A stretch of DNA of 64,000 nucleotides from contig NZ_FODR01000003.1 in assembly GCF_900110415.1 (NCBI RefSeq), forward strand, positions 62,001-126,000, written 5' to 3'. The DNA comes from Mucilaginibacter sp. OK283 (GTDB taxonomy: Bacteria; Bacteroidota; Bacteroidia; Sphingobacteriales; Sphingobacteriaceae). Below, one piece after another: positions 1 to 7,725 of the stretch (positions within the stretch are counted from its first letter, which is position 1; the number at the start of each line of letters is the position of its first letter). A program made the translations under genes and the position numbers. Under the pieces are notes generated by a model, which saw only the letters and a list, made by a program, of their open reading frames with translations, was not told the origin of the DNA and ran no database searches.

Positions 1-420
1 CGATAAAATATCTTTTGCAACGGTTTGCGGGTTGCTTTTAATTGTAAACCGGCCTACAAATGCCAAAGGCTCTTCCTGGTTGCTCTCATTTACATCACTT
101 ATCCAGGCCTGTTTTTGTTGTATCTCCCGGATAATAAAAACGGAGCCTGTACCAAGTTCTTTTGCGGATTGCCGTCTGAAATCTTGTAATGGCAAAAAAT
201 CTCGTGGTACTTCGGGCAAAAAGAACAAAGCAAAAGGCCGTTTGTAAGCCTTTGCTAAAGTTTCGGCCTGCCTGATTGTGGGCTGAGCTTCGCCATTTTC
301 CCATTCATTTAGCTTATCCGGACTAACATTTATTTTTGCAGCAGCAGTTTCCAAAGACATCCGTGCAGATTCTCTTGCCCATTTGAGCACATTAGGAGTA
401 ACGAAAGCTTTGTCTGCCAT
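1..420 (-). CDS. XRE-family regulator, ImmA/IrrE type (partial)
   Basis: The frame is open from an ATG at 420 down to the window edge, so only the first 140 residues are visible. Residues about 8-65 form a helix-turn-helix of the XRE/Cro type (WARESARMSLETAAAKI, then the WENGEAQPT turn), followed by KRPFALFFLPEVP, the linker usually seen between an XRE domain and an ImmA/IrrE zinc peptidase domain in COG2856-type proteins. The peptidase HExxH would lie outside the window. Such proteins act as DNA-binding regulators or as antitoxin-like partners of RES/HigB-type genes. A TATTTTTG -7 box lies just upstream. Family assignment is good; the specific role is unknown. Confidence 0.8.
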   Translation of the reverse strand, partial: MADKAFVTPNVLKWARESARMSLETAAAKINVSPDKLNEWENGEAQPTIRQAETLAKAYKRPFALFFLPEVPRDFLPLQDFRRQSAKELGTGSVFIIREIQQKQAWISDVNESNQEEPLAFVGRFTIKSNPQTVAKDILS

Positions 421-444
421 GATTTAGATTACACAATAATAATG

Positions 445-452
445 CAAAAATA
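445..452 (-). promoter_or_regulatory. Candidate -7 box (TATTTTTG) for the XRE gene
   Basis: On the minus strand the sequence matches the Bacteroidota consensus TAnnTTTG exactly and lies 25 bases upstream of the ATG at 420. No clear TTG -33 element is visible at the right distance, so this is a candidate only. Confidence 0.35.
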
Positions 453-542
453 GTTAGTTTAATAACATCCCTTTTTAATTGTGGTAAATTCGCCATAATT
501 AAAAATCTATCAACGTCATATCCCATATCGGCATTGTTTATT

Positions 543-783
543 AAACCCTTCCCTTCCCCAAGGAAGGAATCGCACGGGGCTTTGCTTTGGATGGTGGGAG
601 AGGGGATGGCGGCGATGCATATTTCGCTTAGCATGGTTTAGATGCATGGCGTACAAGATTTCTCTTTCGCTCTCCCGCGCCTGGCCTTCCCTTGCTCTAT
701 CGAAATGACAATCGTTTTTTGCGAGAAGATATTGGCCATGCCAATCAAAATCCTGTCAATCCTGCAAAATCCTGAAAATCGTG
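543..783. repeat. Gene-free spacer with interspersed repeat fragments
   Basis: The spacer between 421 and 784 holds no convincing gene. It contains a CCCTTCC...GGAAGG-type palindromic fragment at 543-605 related to the elements at 3036, 11627 and 37159, a TCGAAATGACA fragment at 698-708 like the ends of the inverted repeat at 25496, and a run of the word AATCCTG at about 745-783. These are typical intergenic repeats, placed here downstream of the LytTR response regulator. Confidence 0.5.
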
Positions 784-784
784 T

Positions 785-1531
785 TTATATGCCCAACACC
801 TGCTTCAACTTCACATACCCCGTTTTACTCACCGGGATCTTAGCGCCGCTTTTCAAAATAGCTAAATGCGCGTCCTTTTCATAAGGGTCAATCCTGGTAA
901 TTTGGGTGATGGCGATGATATAAGAGCGGTGCACGCGGACGAACTGCCGAGGGTCGAGGGTTTGCTCGAAGAAGCTCATGGTTTTGTTTTTGAGGTACGA
1001 GCCTTCTTTGGTGATAACGGATACGTAGTCGTCGTCGGCCATCAGGTATTCAACGTCGGCAACGGGGATAATTTTTACTTTGGTGCCGGTTTTTACCACA
1101 ATGCGCTCGTTTTGGGCGGGCGAATGGGCGGCAACGGCGTCCAGCAGTTCTTCGGTATGTTTGGGGGTATGTTTTTCGGGCGCGGTGGCCAGGAATTTTT
1201 CGACCGCCTTGTTAAAACGCTCCTTGCTGAAGGGTTTCATGAGGTAATCGACCGCGTGCGCCTCGAAGGCTTTAATGGCGTACTCGTCAAAAGCGGTGGT
1301 GAAGATGACGGCGGGCGGGTTTTCTACCAGTTCCAGCATTTCAAATCCGTTGATCTTGGGCATCTGCACGTCTAAAAATATCAGGTCGGGCTGGTGCTGT
1401 TGTATGGCTTTAAGGCCTTCAAAGCCGTCGTTACATTCCTGTATCAGCTCAATATCTTTAAAATTTTGCAGGTATTCCATTACAACCATGCGGGCTAATG
1501 GCTCGTCGTCAATAATCAGGGCGCGCTTCAT
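785..1531 (-). CDS. LytTR-family response regulator
   Basis: A 248-aa two-domain regulator. Residues 1-120 are a CheY-like receiver with the acidic pair D8/D9, phospho-acceptor D54 in LDVQMP, a TTAFDEYA switch segment and the conserved lysine in MKPF. Residues about 140-245 are a LytTR DNA-binding domain (VVKTGTKVKIIPVADVEYL, FVRVHRSYII). It overlaps the upstream histidine kinase gene by 4 bases, so the two are co-translated. LytTR domains bind pairs of short direct repeats about two helical turns apart; repeats of exactly this spacing lie before the two nearby LiaF-like genes (4191-4220 and 5401-5430), which makes them candidate targets. The link to those sites is inference. Confidence 0.93.
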   Translation of the reverse strand: MKRALIIDDEPLARMVVMEYLQNFKDIELIQECNDGFEGLKAIQQHQPDLIFLDVQMPKINGFEMLELVENPPAVIFTTAFDEYAIKAFEAHAVDYLMKPFSKERFNKAVEKFLATAPEKHTPKHTEELLDAVAAHSPAQNERIVVKTGTKVKIIPVADVEYLMADDDYVSVITKEGSYLKNKTMSFFEQTLDPRQFVRVHRSYIIAITQITRIDPYEKDAHLAILKSGAKIPVSKTGYVKLKQVLGI

Positions 1532-2562
1532 ACTTGTGGTACTTTTATTATGGTTGTAAATATATTATCATTTGCGTAAGTTTCCATCAGGTCGTTACGG
1601 GCAAATAACAAATATAAACGGCGCTGCACCCCGCGCAAGCCAAAACCGGTGCCTTTTTTGGGTCGGCTGGTTTGCGGATCGTATGGGTTTTGCACCATCA
1701 CCACCAGGTAATGATCCTCCATTTCGCCACGGATGCTTACAGTAACCTCGCCGGTGGTATCGTATAAGCCAAACTTGATGGCATTCTCAACCAGTGGCTG
1801 CAGCAGCATGGAGGGCAGCAGGGCGGCACCGCATTTACTGTCGCAACTAATTTCGGTTTGCAGGCGGTGGCCAAAGCGTACCTTTTCAATATCCAGGTAT
1901 AAATTCAGGTGGGCCAGCTCGTCGGATAAGGGTACCTGTTGCTGGTCGTCCTTTTTAAGGGTGCCGCGCAAAAAGTCGGACAGTTGATGGATCATGGTTC
2001 GGGCCAGGTCGGGTTTAAAGCCGATGAGCGCGTTGATGGAGTTGAGGCTGTTGAACAAAAAGTGCGGCTGCAGTTGCTGGCGCAGGTTGTACAGCTCGGC
2101 ATCGCGGGCCAGCTGCTCGGCCTCGGTTTTGCGTTTCATGGTTTCGCGCTGATCAAGCTGCGAATACCACAACAGGCTGATCATGGCCATCCATCCCACG
2201 GCCAAAAAGTTGATAAAAAAGCGGATGGTTAGGGATTGAATAACAAAGTTGACGAAGATGGGGTCGGTATTAAGCAGCGGCAACAAATACCGGCAGCCCG
2301 CGGCGCAAATGCCCGCCAGCGCCACCACCCATATAAACAGGTTAATATAGCTGCCTTTGCCCGGCTGGTAGTAGCGCAGGTTATTGTTGATAAGCCAGCA
2401 GGCGCCCGATAGCAGCACGGCGCTAAGCAAACCATCGATAGTTGAGGTGAACCACAAAAAACCAAAACTATGGATAATATACGTTTGCAGCGCCGCCCAG
2501 CCGAAGCCGCAAGCCACAAACACACCGTATAATCTGGAAGCTTTTAAATTTGGTATGGCCAA
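1528..2562 (-). CDS. LytS/YehU-type sensor histidine kinase
   Basis: A 344-aa membrane kinase. The first 135 residues carry four hydrophobic segments and no large periplasmic domain, so it is probably sensed within the membrane. The His_kinase domain begins at LRQQLQPHFLFNSLNS with phospho-acceptor H167, followed by the LLQPLVENAIKFG N-box and a GTGFGLRGVQRRL G-box near the C-terminus. It is the first gene of a two-gene operon with the LytTR regulator (4-base overlap). No ligand can be deduced. The nearby LiaF-like proteins suggest an envelope signal, by analogy with LiaFSR, though LiaS belongs to a different kinase family. Confidence 0.92.
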   Translation of the reverse strand: MAIPNLKASRLYGVFVACGFGWAALQTYIIHSFGFLWFTSTIDGLLSAVLLSGACWLINNNLRYYQPGKGSYINLFIWVVALAGICAAGCRYLLPLLNTDPIFVNFVIQSLTIRFFINFLAVGWMAMISLLWYSQLDQRETMKRKTEAEQLARDAELYNLRQQLQPHFLFNSLNSINALIGFKPDLARTMIHQLSDFLRGTLKKDDQQQVPLSDELAHLNLYLDIEKVRFGHRLQTEISCDSKCGAALLPSMLLQPLVENAIKFGLYDTTGEVTVSIRGEMEDHYLVVMVQNPYDPQTSRPKKGTGFGLRGVQRRLYLLFARNDLMETYANDNIFTTIIKVPQV

Positions 2563-2600
2563 TTTTTTTTGTCGTTTTGTTATTGATTCATTTTTTTAGG

Positions 2601-2697
2601 TAGTCCGAAGTCCTAAGTCGGAAGTCCTAAGTCGGAAGTTTTAAGTCTTAAGTTAGATAGCGCTTTGACTTTAAACTTAGGACTTTCGACTTAAGAC
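2601..2697. repeat. Short-word tandem and inverted repeat (AAGTCCTAAGTCGG)
   Basis: A 14-base word, roughly GAAGTCCTAAGTCG, is repeated in direct orientation and followed by its inverted form (ACTTAGGACTTTCGACTTAAGACT), so the spacer can fold into a hairpin. It lies between the DUF4288 gene and the histidine kinase gene. A related word occurs at 48343-48415. Confidence 0.6.
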
Positions 2698-3033
2698 TCA
2701 ATTCCTCACCCCCAGCAACGCTGCCTTGTGATGCGCCCAGGCGATGTACAGGTCGGCGTCGGGAGTTTCGTGTATGTTGTAATACAGTTCGGTACCGTCG
2801 GTGGGTTCGCTGATGGGATTTAGTTCGGCCACATCAATAAATTGCCATTTAACGGTTTGGCGCTCAATATTTTTAAAGCTATCCTGGTTGGCATGGCCAA
2901 TCTTGTTAGCTTTTTCAAAGGCATTCAGTTCGGTTTCGGCGCTGATTAACCGCAACTGCTCATCAAACTGCGCCTGATGATCGCCATCGCCGCTTATCAC
3001 CCTGAAAACTAATTTTGCTACGTACCAGTTCAT
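2698..3033 (-). CDS. DUF4288 domain protein
   Basis: A 111-aa soluble protein starting MNWYVAKLVFRV, which matches the start of the DUF4288 family (WYxAKLVFxI), with an acidic centre (AQFDEQLRLISAETELNAFEKA) and QTVKWQFIDVAELNPI, also typical. The family function is not known. It has no signal peptide or membrane segment. It lies between the two-component pair and the LiaF-like gene on the same strand but is separated from both by repeat-rich spacers, so co-transcription is uncertain. Confidence 0.75.
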   Translation of the reverse strand: MNWYVAKLVFRVISGDGDHQAQFDEQLRLISAETELNAFEKANKIGHANQDSFKNIERQTVKWQFIDVAELNPISEPTDGTELYYNIHETPDADLYIAWAHHKAALLGVRN

Positions 3034-3035
3034 AA

Positions 3036-3207
3036 AAAAGGCCTCCAGCCCCCTCTAAATCTCCCCCTGAAGGGGGAGACTTTTTGTTTTGTTTATAGAT
3101 AAAATATTCCTTCAAAGCCCCCTCTAAATCTCCCCCCGGTAGGGGAGACTTTAAAAGCCTTCCTTTTTTAAGCCCTCCCCTTCAGGGGAGGGTTTGGGTG
3201 GGGCTGT
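3036..3207. repeat. Two palindromic GGGGAG/CTCCCC intergenic elements
   Basis: The spacer carries two adjacent palindromes built from AGCCCCCTCTAAATCTCCCC and its complement (AGGGGAGACTTT, CCCTCCCCTTCAGGGGAGGG). The same element recurs at 11627-11701 and 37159-37250, with fragments at 543-605 and 7691-7725. It always lies at gene 3' ends in this window, so it may act as a transcription terminator or mRNA stabiliser. Confidence 0.75.
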
Positions 3208-4107
3208 CTAATAACTCCTGATATCCACCCCTGCAAAAATCGATACCCCTTTTAGTACCAGTATTTTGCCGTTAACGTTTGACGCCGTGCTGCGGATGCG
3301 TTTATCATCTACACTGGCAAATACGGCGGCCAAATCCGATACTACCTGCCAGTTGGATGGCACAATTATTTTGGTGCCGCCAAAAATCTGGGTAATATCC
3401 AGGTAAACACGGCCATCAATATCGGCCTGGGTAAAGTCCAACTCGGCCCCGCCGAAGATGTTCACGATGTCGCCGCCTTTAAAATTCTTGCTCAGGATGG
3501 TTTTGTTAACCCCGCCGAAGATGGATACGGTATCCAGGTAATCGTCGCCGTTATGATGGCCGAAAGGTGGCGTGTCTTGTGGCGGTATGTTGGCATCGGC
3601 AGCAGCGGGTTCACCGGATGATGGTATTTCGCCGCCATCTTTTACGGTGTAGTCAACAATCGGGTCTTCCATTTTACCAAAGTCGAACTTAGGTTTTTCG
3701 GTTCTTTTGCCCCAGTTGGCAGGGTCGGCATAATCTTTTTCCCATTTGGTTTTGTATTTACCGGTAACAGGGTCATGGCTTTTGCCGCGCCTTACAATAA
3801 GCCACATACCAAAGGCTATGATAGCGATGGGCCATACAATGCGATCGGAATCATGAATGTTGTTGATGATAAACAACACCACGCCGATAGCTATCAGCAT
3901 AGGGCCTGATGATTTTTGAAAATTATGTTTGGCGCCTACATACAGGCCCCAGGCCACCAACCACAGCGGCCAAAGTTCCAATGACTCCGGGAGAAAGAAA
4001 AGGCTAAATTGTTTTAGTAATAATATTGCTCCTACAACAAGCAATATTATCCCGGCCATGGCTTTGCCTCGGTTAGGGTTTTGCGGAGAATTTATATCGT
4101 TGTTCAT
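3208..4107 (-). CDS. LiaF-like membrane protein (four-TM N-terminus plus beta-helical C-terminus)
   Basis: A 299-aa protein. Residues 18-110 contain four short hydrophobic segments (AMAGIILLVVGAILLL, LELWPLWLVAWGLYV, PMLIAIGVVLFIINN, WPIAIIAFGMWLIV), the DUF5668/LiaI-like arrangement. A polar linker follows, then residues about 185-299 form a repeated-strand domain (DTVSIFGGVNKTIL, DIVNIFGGAELDF, VSIFAGVDIR) like the C-terminal domain of LiaF/VraT. LiaF proteins repress their two-component system and respond to cell-envelope stress. A shorter paralogue lies at 4919-5320. The upstream region carries direct repeats 21 bases apart shared with that paralogue. Family is well supported; regulation is inferred. 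Confidence 0.82.
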   Translation of the reverse strand: MNNDINSPQNPNRGKAMAGIILLVVGAILLLKQFSLFFLPESLELWPLWLVAWGLYVGAKHNFQKSSGPMLIAIGVVLFIINNIHDSDRIVWPIAIIAFGMWLIVRRGKSHDPVTGKYKTKWEKDYADPANWGKRTEKPKFDFGKMEDPIVDYTVKDGGEIPSSGEPAAADANIPPQDTPPFGHHNGDDYLDTVSIFGGVNKTILSKNFKGGDIVNIFGGAELDFTQADIDGRVYLDITQIFGGTKIIVPSNWQVVSDLAAVFASVDDKRIRSTASNVNGKILVLKGVSIFAGVDIRSY

Positions 4108-4169
4108 TTGTTCTGTTGCATTTTAAATCATATCCCAAAACTAAGGTAACATTATACATGTGCCAAACA

Positions 4170-4223
4170 AATACTGGCGATATATTTAAAGTAATCGGTA
4201 AGGGGGGAAGTTTTGTCGGTGAA
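4170..4223 (-). promoter_or_regulatory. Candidate LytTR-type operator upstream of the long LiaF-like gene
   Basis: Read on the minus strand, ACCGACAAAA begins at 4220 and ACCGATTAC begins at 4199, exactly 21 bases later; a third conserved block, TCGCCAGTATT, ends at 4170. The block lies 63-113 bases before the ATG at 4107. The same three blocks at nearly the same spacing precede the paralogue (5379-5433), while sequence between the blocks has diverged. Two short direct repeats 21 bases apart are the known layout of LytTR binding sites, and a LytTR regulator lies 2 kb away. Confidence 0.5.
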
Positions 4224-4681
4224 AAAGTTTGCCGGTGTTTAAACGACGCAATGGTCAGGATTCAGTGCCTTTCGTTAAGTGAAATATTTTCCTTTTGCGA
4301 AAATTCAGAACAGGCAAATACCATCCGGAAAATGGGGGTAAAACAAAGGGGCCGGAGGGGGTGTGAGGATGTGCGGCAGGTATGTTAAAAGGTTGCCGCA
4401 GGTAGTTGGCAGGTGGTTTGCAAGTTGTCGAAAAATGTGGTATAAAAATGTACTTTTCTTGCTCAAAACCTGGTATCTTTTGCACATTAATTGAATTTTT
4501 TTGCCGGTTTTTGCTTCCTTAATGTATCCTGCGAAATGGAGAATAACGACGATGGTGTTGCCCCGCTGATAGAAGCGTGGCCGGTCTATGCACTCATACG
4601 CCTGCAGGCCTTACGCGCAAAAGCCGGTACCGTTTCTATCCCTAACACATCTAAAACCGGGGTACTGACAAAATACTGTCA

Positions 4682-4858
4682 GTGTTCGGGCTTATGCGGG
4701 CCAAAATCGAGGGGTGTAGTTAAGTATTTAAAAATCAGTTAGTTGGTAAAATGTTGCTTTTTGCATTCTGTTTTATCCGAACACTTAATTTGCTGTATTT
4801 CAACAGTATATGTGTTCGCCCCCGAACACCCCCGTTATCCTCTCCCAAAACCGAACAC
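4682..4858. repeat. Cluster of GTGTTCG/CGAACAC words in a gene-free spacer
   Basis: The 811-base spacer 4108-4918 holds no convincing gene. Between 4682 and 4858 the heptamer GTGTTCG or its complement occurs five times: 4682, 4778, 4812, 4823 and 4852. The copies at 4812-4818 and 4823-4829 form a perfect inverted repeat with a CCCC spacer. A separate 6-bp inverted repeat, CTGACA/TGTCAG, lies at about 4667-4684. This could be a binding-site cluster or part of the 3' UTR of the LiaF-like gene at 4919. Confidence 0.4.
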
Positions 4859-4860
4859 CC

Positions 4861-4891
4861 AAAAAAAGGGAGAACCTGTACAGGCCCTCCC
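4861..4891 (-). terminator. Rho-independent terminator of the short LiaF-like gene
   Basis: On the minus strand a stem of about 11 bp (GGGAGGGCCTG with CAGGTTCTCCC, including two G-T pairs) is followed directly by seven T residues. It starts about 28 bases after the stop codon of the gene that ends at 4919. Confidence 0.7.
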
Positions 4892-4918
4892 CAATCAAAA
4901 CTATTAAATCAAAATGTA

Positions 4919-5320
4919 TTATACTTCGGGCCCGGCAGGCTTATCAAAATTAAAAGGCTGTTTGGGCTGGGTAAAAATATGTTCTTCGGTGTGTTTGCGT
5001 GGTTTAACTACCATCCAGGCACCAAAGGCCATGATAGCCAGTGGCCATACTATACGGTCGGCATCGGGGATGTTTTCATTGAGCAAAAAGGCTACGCCAA
5101 TCAGGGTAACAATTATCCATGATGGTTTCCTGAAATTGTATTTGGCACCCATGTAAGTACCCCAGGCAATCATCCACATTGGCCAGCTAAACAGCCAGTC
5201 GGGTATAAAAAATAAATCGAATTGGTTTATCAGTAAAAGGCTGCCTGCTACTAATAAAATGGCCCCTGCGGCTACTTTGCTGTTGTTTGGGGGGTTCAGG
5301 GTGTTTATATCGTTGTTCAT
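4919..5320 (-). CDS. Short LiaF-like four-TM membrane protein (paralogue)
   Basis: A 133-aa paralogue of the N-terminal half of the protein at 3208-4107: both begin MNNDIN, share KxxAGxILLVxGxxLLxxQFxLFF, WPxWxxAWGxYxGAKxNF and DADRIVWPLAIMAFG, and have four membrane segments. It lacks the C-terminal beta domain and ends in a short polar tail. The ATG at 5320 is chosen over an upstream in-frame start because the alignment begins there and the upstream stretch carries the shared regulatory block. It ends before a good terminator. Loss of the C-terminal signalling domain suggests a membrane-only or modulatory role; this is inference. Confidence 0.82.
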   Translation of the reverse strand: MNNDINTLNPPNNSKVAAGAILLVAGSLLLINQFDLFFIPDWLFSWPMWMIAWGTYMGAKYNFRKPSWIIVTLIGVAFLLNENIPDADRIVWPLAIMAFGAWMVVKPRKHTEEHIFTQPKQPFNFDKPAGPEV

Positions 5321-5378
5321 CGTCGTAAGTTTTAAATTATACCCTAAAAGTACTGCGCTATATAAGGCACAGCAAGCC

Positions 5379-5433
5379 AATATTGGCGAACAGGGTATAA
5401 CAACCCGGTAAGCAAGTATATTTTGTCGGTGAA
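5379..5433 (-). promoter_or_regulatory. Candidate LytTR-type operator upstream of the short LiaF-like gene
   Basis: On the minus strand ACCGACAAAA begins at 5430 and ACCGGGTTG begins at 5409, 21 bases apart, followed by TCGCCAATATT ending at 5379. The arrangement and distance to the start codon (59-110 bases) copy those at 4170-4223. The region also lies between this gene and the divergent amine oxidase gene, so it could affect both. Confidence 0.5.
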
Positions 5434-5521
5434 TGGGGCTATCGTTTTTGCCGCAAAATTTGACAAACAAATGCCGCATTGTATGATTACAATAATTACA
5501 TTGGCCTACCATAATATTGCG

Positions 5522-6823
5522 ATGGACGATTCTGATATATTGATCATAGGGGCCGGTGCGGCGGGTTTAATGGCTGCACGCACGCTGGCAAAAGCCGGCA
5601 AAAAAGTTGCCGTACTGGAGGCCCGCGACCGCATTGGCGGCCGCATTTACACGCTCGAAAATGCATCGGGCCAACAACCGCTTGAACTGGGTGCCGAGTT
5701 CATCCACGGCGATTTGCCGCTCACAAAATCATTATTGGATGAGGCAGGCATTGCCTATGAGCACGCCGGCGCATCCATGTGGCGGTACGAGGATGGGGAG
5801 TTTAAGCAGAATGAAACCTTTGTAGAACATTGGGATGCCTTCCTTAATAAACTGGGTGATTTAGAGCAGGATATGAGCATCAACTGCTTCCTGCTCCGCG
5901 AATTTAAAGGCGAAAAATACAGGCGTTTAAGAGAGTCTGTACGCCAGTTTGTATCCGGGTACGATAACGCCGACCCCAAAAAAGCAAGCTCGTTTTCGCT
6001 GCGCCGCGAATGGCAATCTGAGGACGATGGCGCACAATACCGGGTAGCAGGTGGCTACGGTAAATTGACAAGTTTTTTGGCCGGTGAGATAATTGGCGCC
6101 GGTGGCCACATCTATCTGAACTCGGTAGTAAAGAAAATTTATTGGCAGCAACATTGTGTAAAAGTGGTTAGCAGTGTTGGCTGTACGCATTCGGCAAAGC
6201 AATTAATTGTGGCTTTACCCCTTGGCGTTCTGCAGGTTAACGCAGGCGATTCCGGGGCCATCAGTTTTATTCCCCCAATTCCGGATCACATCAAAGCTAT
6301 CAACGCTTTAGGCTTTGGGGCGGTAATAAAAATCTTGCTGGAGTTTGACGAGGCTTTTTGGGAAGACAAACAAACCGAAAAGCTGGCCGGTAAAAGTCTC
6401 AGTAACATGGGCTATTTATTTAGCACCGAGGAAATCCCCACCTGGTGGACACAGGCGCCCGAGCATACCAACATCCTAACCGGCTGGATAGGAGGCCCCG
6501 AAGCTGCCGAAAAAACGGATACCCATATTACCGAAATACTAAAGCAAAGCCTGCAGTCATTGGCCAATATTTTTAACCGCGACGAGCAACAACTCAAACA
6601 AAAGCTTCGTAACTACCACATAGTGAACTGGACGGCAGATGAATTTGCCCGTGGCTCCTACGCTTATGATACGGTGGAAGCCGGCCAGGCGCGCTCCATT
6701 CTACTTGAACCTGTAGAAGATACTATTTTCTTCGCCGGCGAATACTTGTATAATGGCACCGCTATGGGTACTGTTGAAGCAGCATTGGATAGCGGGTTGC
6801 GCGCTGCGGAGCGGATTCAATAG
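5522..6823 (+). CDS. Flavin-containing amine oxidase (monoamine oxidase-like)
   Basis: A 433-aa FAD-dependent oxidase. The start at MDDSDILIIG puts the dinucleotide-binding motif GAGAAGLMAARTLAKAGKKV at residues 9-28, followed by VLEARDRIGGRI, the amine-oxidase signature. A conserved FAD-contact segment near the C-terminus reads FFAGEYLYNGTAMGTVEAAL. There is no signal peptide, so it is cytoplasmic. An upstream in-frame ATG would add residues unlike the family. The substrate cannot be read from the sequence; relatives oxidise mono- or polyamines. It is divergent from the short LiaF-like gene and stands alone. Confidence 0.88.
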   Translation: MDDSDILIIGAGAAGLMAARTLAKAGKKVAVLEARDRIGGRIYTLENASGQQPLELGAEFIHGDLPLTKSLLDEAGIAYEHAGASMWRYEDGEFKQNETFVEHWDAFLNKLGDLEQDMSINCFLLREFKGEKYRRLRESVRQFVSGYDNADPKKASSFSLRREWQSEDDGAQYRVAGGYGKLTSFLAGEIIGAGGHIYLNSVVKKIYWQQHCVKVVSSVGCTHSAKQLIVALPLGVLQVNAGDSGAISFIPPIPDHIKAINALGFGAVIKILLEFDEAFWEDKQTEKLAGKSLSNMGYLFSTEEIPTWWTQAPEHTNILTGWIGGPEAAEKTDTHITEILKQSLQSLANIFNRDEQQLKQKLRNYHIVNWTADEFARGSYAYDTVEAGQARSILLEPVEDTIFFAGEYLYNGTAMGTVEAALDSGLRAAERIQ

Positions 6824-6931
6824 CTATAAAAGACCGTTTTTCAACTTTTAAGCCGCTAATATTTAATATTTTTATTGAGGCATACGATATTAACTAAGTC
6901 TTTCGTTATAGGCGGATAAGTACCTTATCCA

Positions 6932-7633
6932 ATGTCCAGATTATTCCTGACCCTGCTGTTTTCCTATTTAATTATTGTAAACCCGCGGCCCAAATTGCCG
7001 GATAGCAAGCGGGCCAGTGATGTGCGCGCTACGGTATGGCCCCGATTACAAAGAGAATTAAACGATAGGGGTTTCAAAGGGGAAGCACCCATTTATATCC
7101 GTATTTTTAAAGACCAGGATGCGCTTGAGGTTTGGAAAAAGGCAGGCAATAAATATAAGTTGTTTAAAACTTACGAGATTTGCTACTACTCGGGTAATCT
7201 GGGCACCAAAACCAAAAAGGGCGATAATAAAAGCCCCGAAGGCTTTTATACCATCGAACCAAAACAATTAAACCCGGCAAGTAAATATTACCTGGCCATT
7301 AATGTGGGCTATCCCAACAAGGTTGAACAGTTAAAAGGGTACACCGGCGATGCTATTATGATCCATGGGCACTGCGCATCTATTGGTTGTTACGCCATGA
7401 CGGATGCCCGCATCGAAGAGATTTATACACTGGTTTATAAAGCGTTTGAAGCCGGTCAGCAAAAAATCAACCTGGATATATTCCCATTCAGGATGGATAA
7501 GGCGCACATGGATTTTTACAGTCATCAACCGTACATGGCTTTCTGGAAAACGCTTAAGCCCGGATATGAGAAGTTTAAAAAAACGCATTTGCCCGTTACC
7601 TACTACATCAAAAGGAAGAATTACGCGTTTTAA
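6932..7633 (+). CDS. L,D-transpeptidase family protein (YafK/ErfK type)
   Basis: A 233-aa protein with a hydrophobic N-terminus (MSRLFLTLLFSYLIIV) that should export it to the periplasm. The YkuD catalytic motif is seen as IHGHCASIGCYAMTD, with catalytic C153 and its partner H145/H147; the S-x-G-C-Y-A form is the one found in YafK-type proteins. GTKTKKGDNKSPEGFY, around residues 91-106, is the usual strand before it. These enzymes modify peptidoglycan cross-links or lipoprotein attachment. It is a single gene, convergent with ferritin and separated from it by hairpins. Confidence 0.88.
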   Translation: MSRLFLTLLFSYLIIVNPRPKLPDSKRASDVRATVWPRLQRELNDRGFKGEAPIYIRIFKDQDALEVWKKAGNKYKLFKTYEICYYSGNLGTKTKKGDNKSPEGFYTIEPKQLNPASKYYLAINVGYPNKVEQLKGYTGDAIMIHGHCASIGCYAMTDARIEEIYTLVYKAFEAGQQKINLDIFPFRMDKAHMDFYSHQPYMAFWKTLKPGYEKFKKTHLPVTYYIKRKNYAF

Positions 7634-7650
7634 GTCTTAATGGAGATCAA

Positions 7651-7725
7651 GAAAAAAGTCCCCTTGCAATACGCAAAAGGACTTGATTTTCAGCTCCCTC
7701 CCTTTGGAAAGGGTAGGGTGGGGCT
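7651..7725. terminator. Hairpins between convergent L,D-transpeptidase and ferritin genes
   Basis: AAGTCCCCTTGC and GCAAAAGGACTT (7656-7684) pair with two mismatches, with A-rich and T-rich flanks on either side, so the hairpin could end transcription from both directions. A fragment of the CTCCCTCCC/GGGTAGGGTGGGGCTT palindrome family follows at 7691-7725. Confidence 0.55.

Noticed and set aside
866..1375. Long open frame on the + strand opposite the LytTR regulator.
   Set aside because: Complementary-strand shadow of the GC-rich regulator gene with repetitive Gly/Val/Phe composition.
4491..4742. Possible 83-codon gene with a TTG start between the LiaF-like genes.
   Set aside because: No ribosome site, no family-like sequence, Cys-rich end read from the GTGTTCG repeat area; kept as gene-free spacer.
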